Positions 1 through 5,355 of a DNA stretch of 10,141 nucleotides are shown here, piece by piece. The stretch is from Candidatus Zixiibacteriota bacterium (GTDB lineage Bacteria; RBG-13-66-14; B26-G2; WVWN01), in the NCBI GenBank assembly GCA_030613505.1, contig JAUWLW010000070.1, positions 1 to 10,141 on the forward strand. The letters are read 5' to 3'. The notes beneath the pieces are model-generated. The model searched no databases, had not been told where the DNA came from, and saw only the letters and a program-made list of their open reading frames with translations. Numbering within the stretch: the stretch's first letter is position 1; every line of letters starts with the position of its first letter. Both the position numbers and the translations under genes were made by a program.

Positions 1-761
1 GTCCGCGCCACCCAGGCGTCGAGGTGCTTGAGCTTAATCGAAAGGACCGTAGCCTGCAGGCCGTCCAAGCGGCTCTTGGGGCCTTTTTCCTCCGGGTAGT
101 TCTTGGTCGCCGCGCCGTGGACGCGGAGGCGCCGCGCGCGCCCCGCCAGTTCGGCGTCGTCCGTGCCCACCAGGCCCCCGTCGCCGAAGGCGCCCAGCTT
201 CTTGGTGGGGAAGAAAGAAAACGCCGCCGCGGCCCCCAGGCTGCCCACTTTGCCTTCCCCCAAAGCGCCGCCGATGGCCTGCGCCGCGTCCTCCAAAATG
301 GGGATGCCCGGCGCCGCCGCGGCCAACGCCGGCACTTCCGCCGGCAAGCCGTAGAGGTGCACCGGCATGACGACTTTCGTTCGCTCGGTTACGGCCTCCG
401 CTACGGCCGCCGGGGATATGTTGAGGGTTCGCGGGTCCACGTCCGCGAACACCGGCCGCGCCCGCAGCCGAACGACGACGTCCGCGCTGGCGACGAACGA
501 GAAGGGCGTCGTTACGACCTCGTCGCCCTCGCCGACGCCCAGCACGCGGAGCGCGATGAGCAGCGCGTCCGTCCCGGAACCCACGCCTACGCAGTAGCCC
601 ACGCCGAGGTACGCCGCGGCCTCGCGCTCGAAGGCCTCCACCGCCGGCCCGAGCACGTACTGGCCCGAGGCGAGGAACTGCTTGATGGCGGGCGCGAGCT
701 CACCCTCCAGCGCCCGGTACTGCGCCGCCAGGTCCTTGAGGGGTATCTTGATTTCGGCCAT
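1..761 (-). CDS. DegT/DnrJ/EryC1/StrS-family PLP aminotransferase (WbpE-like), C-terminus cut by window edge
   Basis: About 253 N-terminal residues are present, out of roughly 360 usual for the family; the 3' end lies beyond base 1. ATG start at 761-759, with GAGGA upstream overlapping the stop of the preceding gene (13-bp gap). Seen: N-terminal IPLKDLAAQY; GSGTDALLIAL (61-71), the PLP-phosphate-binding stretch; TPFSFVASADVV (85-96); ILEDAAQAIGG (155-165), whose Asp158 should contact the PLP pyridine nitrogen; and FSFFPTKKLGAFGDGG (181-196), in which Lys187 aligns with the Schiff-base lysine. Family knowledge: these enzymes transfer an amino group, usually from glutamate, to keto-sugar nucleotides. 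Inference from the two genes just upstream: it acts as WbpE does, aminating C3 of UDP-3-keto-GlcNAcA before acetylation. The exact sugar is not provable from sequence alone. It is probably the fourth gene of the glycan operon, which may continue to the left. Confidence 0.93.
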   Translation of the reverse strand, partial: MAEIKIPLKDLAAQYRALEGELAPAIKQFLASGQYVLGPAVEAFEREAAAYLGVGYCVGVGSGTDALLIALRVLGVGEGDEVVTTPFSFVASADVVVRLRARPVFADVDPRTLNISPAAVAEAVTERTKVVMPVHLYGLPAEVPALAAAAPGIPILEDAAQAIGGALGEGKVGSLGAAAAFSFFPTKKLGAFGDGGLVGTDDAELAGRARRLRVHGAATKNYPEEKGPKSRLDGLQATVLSIKLKHLDAWVAR

Positions 762-774
762 AAAAACTAAGTCC

Positions 775-1368
775 TCAAAGCGCGGGCTGCAAGCCTTCCG
801 GGTCGCACGCGTACTCCCGGCCGCAGCGGCCGCACGCCCGCCGGTCGCCGGGGACCAGCATCCCCAACCGCTCCCCGCACGCGCACGCGTAACCCAAAAC
901 GCGCGCCGGCACGCCGCCCACCACCGCGTGCGGCGGCACGTCCTTCGTTACCACCGCGCCCGCGGCCACGAAGGCATGCTCGCCCACCGTCGCGCCGCAC
1001 ACTATCGTGCAGTTCGCCCCCAGCGTAGCGCCCCGCCGCACGAGTGTCTTCTCGTACTCCGCGCTCGAGCCCCGCGGGAACGCCGACCGCGGGTCCCGCA
1101 CGTTCGTGAATACCGTCGACGGCCCGCAGAAGACGTCGTCCTCCAACGTCACGCCCTCGTAGACGCTGACGTTGTTCTGGACGTGGACGTTGTCGCCTAT
1201 GGCGACGTTGGCGCCCACGAAGACGTTCTGCCCCAGGACGCAGCGCTCGCCGACGACCGCGCTGCCCGTGACGTGGCAGAAGTGCCATATCTTGGTGCCG
1301 GCGCCCACCGACGCGCCGGCGTCGACGACGGCCGTGGGGTGGACGAAATAATCGCTCGCTTCGCTCAT
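775..1368 (-). CDS. WbpD/WlbB-type UDP-sugar N-acetyltransferase (left-handed beta-helix)
   Basis: 197 residues from the ATG at 1368-1366. An upstream TTG at 1407 would add 13 residues but overlaps the preceding gene; the ATG places YFVHPTAVV near the N-terminus, as in the family. Seen: hexapeptide repeats across about residues 10-155 (imperfect [LIV]G-x4 turns), with family-diagnostic stretches TKIWHFCHV (25-33), LGQNVFVG (45-52), VQNNVSVYEGVTLEDDVFCG (63-82), GATLGANCTIVCG (113-125) and AAGAVVTKDVP (135-145). A small C-terminal element has Cys162, Cys164, Cys179 and Cys182 (CxC...CxxC), consistent with a zinc ribbon; similar tails occur in this family. Known role: acetyl-CoA-dependent N-acetylation of the 3-amino group of UDP-GlcNAc3NA, giving UDP-2,3-diacetamido-2,3-dideoxy-glucuronate, in the cytoplasm. 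The flanking dehydrogenase and aminotransferase genes fit this pathway well. The gap to the upstream gene is 28 bp. Confidence 0.93.
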   Translation of the reverse strand: MSEASDYFVHPTAVVDAGASVGAGTKIWHFCHVTGSAVVGERCVLGQNVFVGANVAIGDNVHVQNNVSVYEGVTLEDDVFCGPSTVFTNVRDPRSAFPRGSSAEYEKTLVRRGATLGANCTIVCGATVGEHAFVAAGAVVTKDVPPHAVVGGVPARVLGYACACGERLGMLVPGDRRACGRCGREYACDPEGLQPAL

Positions 1369-1396
1369 CTTTAATTCAATGCCAACAAGGCCGGCG

Positions 1397-2398
1397 TCAG
1401 TTCTCAAGACGCAGCGGCGCGCCGCCGGCCGCGGCCGACTTCTGCGCCGCCGCTAAAACCTTTACGACCTCGAGCCCCTGGCGGCCGTCGGCCCGCGGCG
1501 GCGCCCTCGTCGCGACGCACGATAGGAAATGCTCGAGCTCGGCCGTCAACAGGTCGACGGCCGGGACGTCCGCCACGCTCGAGCCGTCGTCGTAGACCTC
1601 GGCGCCGCCGCCCCGCGCGCCCATACGGTAAACGGTAAGCTCGCCGCGGCCTCCCTGCTCCTGTATTACCGCGGCCATCGCCTCGTCGCCCACGACCACG
1701 AAACGCCGCGTCTCGAGCGGATATAACCACGACGCCCAGACGTGGGCCGTAACGCCATTGGGAAATGAGAGGTTGAGAAAGGCCGCGTCCGCAACGCCCG
1801 CGCCGCGCGCGTCCACCGCCACCGCGGACGCCACCGCCGGCTCTTCCTCCAAAAGCCAGAGCGCCAGCGCGACGTCGTGCGCCGCGAGGCTGAAAGTCAC
1901 GTCTTCCTCGAGGCGGATGGTCCCGAGCTTGGCCCGGGCCGCCGTAATAAATTTTATATCGCCCAGCTCGCCGGCGGCGACCACCTCCTTCAGCGCCTCG
2001 AACGCCGGGTCGAAGAGTAATATGTGCCCCACCATCAACACGGCTTTTTTATCTTCCGCCAGGCGAACCAGCGCCGCGGCGTCGGCCGGCGCGAGTGCCA
2101 GCGGCTTCTCGACCAGCAGGTCCTTGCCGGCGGCGAGCGCGGTTTGCGCCAGCTCGGCGTGGCGGGCCGCCGGCGCGGCGATTACGGCAGCTCTATACTC
2201 ACCCGCGAGGAACTCCTCCCAGGAGCGCAGCGCCGCAACGTCGGGATAACGTTCCTCGGCGGCGCGCGTCCTCTCGGCGTCGGCGTCGTAGAAGGCGACG
2301 CGCTCGGGGCCCAGGAGCGCGACCAGCTTCGCCAGGTGGTTTAAGCCCCACCGGCCTACGCCCACTACCGCAACCTTGACGTCGTCGCCGCGGGTCAC
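1397..2398 (-). CDS. Gfo/Idh/MocA-family oxidoreductase (WbpB/WlbA-like sugar-nucleotide 3-dehydrogenase)
   Basis: 333 residues, close to the roughly 315-350 of the family. GTG start at 2398-2396, overlapping the previous stop by 4 bp (GTGA), with AAGGGAG about 7 nt upstream as ribosome binding site. Seen: N-terminal Rossmann fold starting VKVAVVGVGRWGLNH (Gly13, Gly15, Gly18); the EKP signature LLVEKPLAL (94-102) with Lys98; GHILLFDPAF (124-133); AAGELGDIKF (141-150); and the second-domain motif with His174-Asp175 (AAHDVALALWLL), at the usual catalytic His position. Family knowledge: NAD-dependent oxidation of a sugar hydroxyl. Inference from neighbours: it oxidises C3 of UDP-GlcNAcA, supplying the 3-keto substrate of the aminotransferase. 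The matching UDP-GlcNAc 6-dehydrogenase (WbpA) is not in the window. The general family is certain; the substrate assignment rests on context. Confidence 0.92.
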   Translation of the reverse strand: MTRGDDVKVAVVGVGRWGLNHLAKLVALLGPERVAFYDADAERTRAAEERYPDVAALRSWEEFLAGEYRAAVIAAPAARHAELAQTALAAGKDLLVEKPLALAPADAAALVRLAEDKKAVLMVGHILLFDPAFEALKEVVAAGELGDIKFITAARAKLGTIRLEEDVTFSLAAHDVALALWLLEEEPAVASAVAVDARGAGVADAAFLNLSFPNGVTAHVWASWLYPLETRRFVVVGDEAMAAVIQEQGGRGELTVYRMGARGGGAEVYDDGSSVADVPAVDLLTAELEHFLSCVATRAPPRADGRQGLEVVKVLAAAQKSAAAGGAPLRLEN

Positions 2399-3546
2399 GC
2401 CTCGGCTCCCTTCTTTCGCAGTAGCTCCTCGTACAACCCGGCGTAGCGGTCCGCCATCTTGTCGGCCGTAAAATCGAGCGTGACGCGTGACCGCGCCGCG
2501 CGGCCCATGGCCTTACGCTTACCGGGGTCGCGGGCCAGCACCCGCAACGCCCCGGCCAGCGCGGCGACGTCGCCCACGGGAATCAAGTAACCCGTGCGCC
2601 CCGGTTCTACCAGCTCCGCGTTGCCGCCTACCGCGGTCGCCACCACCGGCAGGGCCGCCGCCATGGCCTCCATAATCGCTATCGACAACCCCTCAGACGG
2701 CGTCGGCAGCACGAACACGTCCGAACCGGCGAGCACCCGCGGGACGTCGTCGCGGAAGCCGAGGAGATGGACGCGGTCGGCGATGCCCAGCTCGGCCGCG
2801 GCCTTACCGATTACCGGGCGACCCCAATGCCCCTCGCCGGCGATCACGAGTATCAGGTCGACGCCGTCGGCGACCAACTCGGCGACGGCCGCCAAGAGGT
2901 CGCCGTGCCCCTTGGAATCGAGCGACGCCACCACCGTCGCGACCACCGTCCAGCGCCGCGCGCCTATCTTACGCCGGAAGGCAAAGCGCTCGCCGCCTGC
3001 CTCGACGAAGGGCGCCGCATCCAGGCCATTCGGTATATGGGTAACTTTGGCCGCCGGTACGCGACACCTGCTTCGGAGTTCATCCGCTATCTCGGCCGAG
3101 ACCCCGACGTGTTTATCGAAAAAGTTCCTCAGGCAAAAACAGTAGAAACGCGCCGCGAGGTCCCGCTTCTCCTGCAGCGTATGGCGGTCGAGGTTTATTT
3201 GGCCGTGCTGCGTGGAAACGGTGACCGCGCCCGCCAGCCGGCCGCCCAGCGCCGCGACGAAGTCGGCCCGTCGCGTATGGGTGTGCACTACGCCGAAACC
3301 CTCCCCCTTAACCAGTTCGGAATAACGACGATAGCTCCGTACGTCGTATTTGTTCTTGACTTCGGCGTCGAAGGTGGGGACGCCGGCGTCCTTAAACCGC
3401 GCCACGTACGGTTGGCTGCTCGGCGCCGCGAGGGCGACGTCGAAGCCGCGCGCCGGCAAGCGCTCGCACAACGCCAACACCGTCGCGAGGTTCCCTCCCC
3501 ACGACGAGTAGTTGTGAACCATTAGGACCTTGGCCCGGGCGACCAC
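2395..3546 (-). CDS. GT4-family glycosyltransferase
   Basis: 383 residues, GT-B fold. Seen: first Rossmann domain beginning AKVLMVHNYSSWGGNL (5-20), with the nucleotide-sugar-donor glycosyltransferase Gly-Gly loop; VVHTHTRRAD (86-95); linker VTHIPNGLD (168-176), the classic start of the C-terminal domain; SLDSKGHGDLL (208-218) with Lys212; VLPTPSEGLSIAIMEAM (279-295), holding the E-x7-E pair Glu285/Glu293; and VATAVGGNAELVEPGRTGYL. Known role of the family: retaining transfer of a sugar from a nucleotide donor to a lipid-linked or oligosaccharide acceptor at the cytoplasmic face. Start: GTG at 3546 retains the whole first beta-strand; ATG at 3522 (residue 9), with AAGG five bases upstream, is a credible alternative. 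It overlaps the dehydrogenase gene by 4 bp, so the two are probably co-transcribed and may act on the same surface polysaccharide. Donor and acceptor cannot be read from the sequence. Confidence 0.93.
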   Translation of the reverse strand: MVARAKVLMVHNYSSWGGNLATVLALCERLPARGFDVALAAPSSQPYVARFKDAGVPTFDAEVKNKYDVRSYRRYSELVKGEGFGVVHTHTRRADFVAALGGRLAGAVTVSTQHGQINLDRHTLQEKRDLAARFYCFCLRNFFDKHVGVSAEIADELRSRCRVPAAKVTHIPNGLDAAPFVEAGGERFAFRRKIGARRWTVVATVVASLDSKGHGDLLAAVAELVADGVDLILVIAGEGHWGRPVIGKAAAELGIADRVHLLGFRDDVPRVLAGSDVFVLPTPSEGLSIAIMEAMAAALPVVATAVGGNAELVEPGRTGYLIPVGDVAALAGALRVLARDPGKRKAMGRAARSRVTLDFTADKMADRYAGLYEELLRKKGAEA

Positions 3547-3576
3547 GACCAGTCGCTAACCTGCCGCTGCGTTAAA

Positions 3577-3601
3577 GGCACGGCGTAATTATTACCGTGC
3601 C
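3577..3601 (-). repeat. Inverted repeat in the gap before the glycan genes (weak terminator or operator)
   Basis: A perfect 7-bp inverted repeat GGCACGG/CCGTGCC is separated by 11 AT-rich bases. Its centre contains a second, one-base-offset palindrome GTAAT-A-ATTAC. On the minus strand it is followed by TTTAAC, so it could be a weak intrinsic terminator for the upstream small-protein/MEMO operon. It also sits just downstream of a weak promoter-like pair, so it could equally be an operator or a 5' hairpin of the glycosyltransferase transcript. The symmetry is seen; the function is a guess. Confidence 0.4.
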
Positions 3602-3606
3602 GTAAA

Positions 3607-3635
3607 ATTAAAAATGGGACGCGCAATTCCCGCAA
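3607..3635 (-). promoter_or_regulatory. Weak candidate promoter for the glycan operon
   Basis: On the minus strand TTGCGG (3635-3630) and TTTAAT (3612-3607) are 17 bases apart, in an AT-rich island between two genes. The -35 matches consensus at three of six bases and the -10 at five of six, lacking the conserved A at position 2. It is much weaker than the other two promoters here, so internal transcription from this point is only a possibility. Confidence 0.25.
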
Positions 3636-3636
3636 C

Positions 3637-4044
3637 TCAATTCGCCGGCCCGCCTTTATCGGAGCCGTGAAAGAGGCGGTACCAGAAGCTCTTCTGCTTC
3701 TCGGCGCGGATCTCGCCCAGACGGTCGACAAAGTATACCCGGTAGTAATCCGCCATATCCGCGGGCGAGAAGACCGGCGTGAGCTCCTCGTCCTGCAGCG
3801 CCTCGTACCGCTCCTTGAACCCGGCGTCGGACTCGAGCCGCTCTTTAATCATTTCGGCGCAGGCGGCGTCCTCGCCGGCGTCGAACTCCGCCCGGATATC
3901 GGCGGGGAGCACCTCGCGCCACTTGGCGAGCCTTTGGGCAAGGTTCTCCTCCTCGGTCTCCTTGAGCGCGCCGAAGACCAGGATAAGGACCGCCGCCGCA
4001 ACCGTTATCGGCAGTACTATCTTCTCAACTCTCCAAGCCGACAT
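3637..4044 (-). CDS. Small single-pass membrane-anchored protein of unknown function
   Basis: 135 residues. ATG start at 4044-4042 with a good GAGAGG ribosome binding site 8 nt upstream, overlapping the stop of the MEMO gene (12-bp gap), which supports translation in the same operon. Seen: short N-terminus with Arg5 and Lys8, a hydrophobic segment at about residues 9-27 (VLPITVAAAVLILVFGALK), then a charged, largely helical region rich in Glu, Lys and Arg (EETEEENLAQRLAKWREVL and ADIRAEFDAGEDAACAEMI), and an aromatic tail (DYYRVYFVDRLGEI, SFWYRLFHG). The probable topology is one membrane helix with a soluble domain of about 105 residues; which side it faces is not clear. I recognise no catalytic motif and no family. 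The position directly after the MEMO gene is the only functional hint. Confidence 0.75.
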   Translation of the reverse strand: MSAWRVEKIVLPITVAAAVLILVFGALKETEEENLAQRLAKWREVLPADIRAEFDAGEDAACAEMIKERLESDAGFKERYEALQDEELTPVFSPADMADYYRVYFVDRLGEIRAEKQKSFWYRLFHGSDKGGPAN

Positions 4045-4056
4045 AATCCCAACCTC

Positions 4057-4869
4057 TCACGCGAAGGAAAGCGCCGCGTAGCCGACGACGTGGCCGTAGT
4101 CGCCGGAAGCCTCGGCCGACGTGGCGTACCGGATCAGCGTCCCGCCCGAAGCGCCCAGCGCCCGCAGCGCCGCCAGCGCCACCGCCGCGGGCCAGACGCC
4201 GCACATCGAGATGTCGTGCGCCGCCACGACCTCCAACAGCCCCTCGGCGTCCAGCTCCTTCAGGCGCTCGATGGCGAGCGCGTCCTTGCGCTCTGCGGAG
4301 GCCGCGGACTCGTAATGGGTCATGTCGCTCGAGACGACGACGACAGCGCTCTCCTTAAAAGGTTCGAGCGCGGCCGCTACCCCAGCGCCGGTATCGCGGA
4401 CGGCCGCCGCCGCCATCGGCCCCAGCGCGACGGGGACGATCGCCGCTTCGGGATTGACGTACTGTATAAAGGGGACGACCACCTCGAGCGAGTGTTCCGG
4501 CCGGTGGGCGGCTTCGTCCGCTTCCAGAAGCGGGCATTTTTCGAGCAGCGCCGCGGCCACCTCTTCGTTCACCGGCACGTCACCCAGCGGCGTCCGCCAC
4601 GCCCCCGCGGGCCACACCGCGTACGGCGCGCCCGCGGCGTGATGCTTGGGTCCCAGCAGCACGGCGACCGCCGGGACGTCGAGGCGCGCGAACAGCTCGC
4701 CCGCGGTGGGCCCGGAATAGACGTAGCCGGCATGGGGACACAGGCCCCCCGGGTACCGCTCGCGCTCCGCGGCGACGACGTACGACGCCAGCTCGCGGCG
4801 GAGCGACCCCTCGTCCGCGGGGTAGAATTGCCCCGCTACGACGGGCAATCTAAGGTTTGGCGTTGCCAT
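4057..4869 (-). CDS. MEMO1-family protein (AmmeMemoRadiSam system protein B)
   Basis: 270 residues from the ATG at 4869-4867; an ATG at 4917 would add 16 residues of poor family fit. It overlaps the preceding gene by 20 bp. Seen: PVVAGQFYPAD near the N-terminus; CPHAGYVYSG (44-53) with His46; LLGPKHH (71-77); WRTPLGDVPVN; HRPEHSLEVVVPFIQY; VVSSDMTHYE; AHDISMCGVWP with Cys223; and the C-terminal TSAEASGDYGHVVGYA. These are the conserved blocks of the MEMO1 family. Human MEMO1 has His49, His81 and Cys244 as metal ligands, which correspond to His46, one of His76/His77, and Cys223 here. The fold resembles class III extradiol dioxygenases. In bacteria and archaea members often sit near AMMECR1 and a radical SAM gene, neither of which is in this window. 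The precise reaction is not established, so I give no enzymatic function. Flanked on both sides by small membrane proteins in one operon. Confidence 0.94.
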   Translation of the reverse strand: MATPNLRLPVVAGQFYPADEGSLRRELASYVVAAERERYPGGLCPHAGYVYSGPTAGELFARLDVPAVAVLLGPKHHAAGAPYAVWPAGAWRTPLGDVPVNEEVAAALLEKCPLLEADEAAHRPEHSLEVVVPFIQYVNPEAAIVPVALGPMAAAAVRDTGAGVAAALEPFKESAVVVVSSDMTHYESAASAERKDALAIERLKELDAEGLLEVVAAHDISMCGVWPAAVALAALRALGASGGTLIRYATSAEASGDYGHVVGYAALSFA

Positions 4870-5281
4870 CTCGCGCCGACCGGTAGCTGTATGAACGGAT
4901 GGCCGCGAGCTCGTCATCGGTCACCCGGCCGTCCTCGACCGCCCCGCGTATGAGCGTAGCGAGCTTCTCCTTCTCGCCCTCCGACAGGCGCGGAAGGTCC
5001 TTCGAAATGGGTCCCATCTCGCGCTTAAGCGCCGCGACCTCGTCCGGCGGTACGCCGGCCTTCTTCGCCATCCGCTCGATTATCGCTTCCGTTATAAATA
5101 CCTCGGCCGGCGTTTCGCCCCGGATAACCCGCAACAGCCCGTAGCCGGCGCTCGTCGGGTCGTCCACGGCGCGGCCGAACCATATCAACGCCGCCGCGAT
5201 CAAAGCCAGTTCGGCGCCCGCCAAGACAAGCGCGCCGACGAGGCAACCGCGCCGGCGGCGGCCGGTGTCATCTATCGCCAT
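4850..5281 (-). CDS. Small membrane-anchored protein, first gene of the MEMO operon, function unknown
   Basis: 143 residues, ATG at 5281-5279, about 20 nt downstream of the transcription start predicted from the strong promoter at 5308-5336. Seen: basic N-terminus Arg8-Arg11, then a hydrophobic helix at about residues 13-35 (GCLVGALVLAGAELALIAAA), predicted N-in. The remaining ~105 residues are soluble and helical, with ITEAIIERMAKKAGV, PPDEVAALKREMG and LSEGEKEKLATLI. A short acidic loop VEDGRVTDDEL (115-125) resembles an EF-hand loop but is too short to call one. No obvious ribosome binding site stands out (only GGGGAC), unusual beside its neighbours. The 3' end overlaps the MEMO gene by 20 bp, suggesting translational coupling. 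I do not recognise a family; it is not an evident paralogue of the 135-residue protein at the other end of this operon. Confidence 0.75.
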   Translation of the reverse strand: MAIDDTGRRRRGCLVGALVLAGAELALIAAALIWFGRAVDDPTSAGYGLLRVIRGETPAEVFITEAIIERMAKKAGVPPDEVAALKREMGPISKDLPRLSEGEKEKLATLIRGAVEDGRVTDDELAAIRSYSYRSARDGNAKP

Positions 5282-5307
5282 AAAGATGGGTACGGTCCCC
5301 GGCGACC

Positions 5308-5336
5308 ATTATAAGAGGCCGGCCCGAACGCGTCAA
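5308..5336 (-). promoter_or_regulatory. Strong sigma-70-type promoter for the MEMO operon
   Basis: On the minus strand TTGACG (5336-5331) and a perfect TATAAT (5313-5308) are separated by exactly 17 bases. Predicted transcription start near 5301, giving a leader of about 20 nt before the ATG at 5281. It lies in the short gap between valS and the small membrane protein gene, so the MEMO operon, and possibly the glycan genes beyond it, has its own constitutive-looking promoter. Confidence 0.85.
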
Positions 5337-5343
5337 GCGGAAA

Positions 5344-5355
5344 GGGGCCCGCCCC
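5344..5355 (-). terminator. Short GC hairpin at the valS stop codon, possible weak terminator
   Basis: On the minus strand GGGG-CGGG-CCCC begins on the last base of the valS TAG stop and is followed by TTTCC. The stem is only four base pairs and the T-run short, so termination here would be inefficient on its own. It is the only hairpin between valS and the next promoter. Confidence 0.3.

Noticed and set aside
1369-1407. TTG start at 1407 for the acetyltransferase
   Set aside because: It overlaps the dehydrogenase gene and adds 13 residues not expected in the family; the ATG at 1368 places the conserved YFVHPTA correctly.
4870-4917. ATG at 4917 as start of the MEMO protein
   Set aside because: The extra residues (MTSSRPSVHTATGRRE) look unlike the family N-terminus and lie wholly inside the upstream gene. 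The ATG at 4869 puts AGQFYP at the usual distance, although the ribosome binding site evidence does not settle it.
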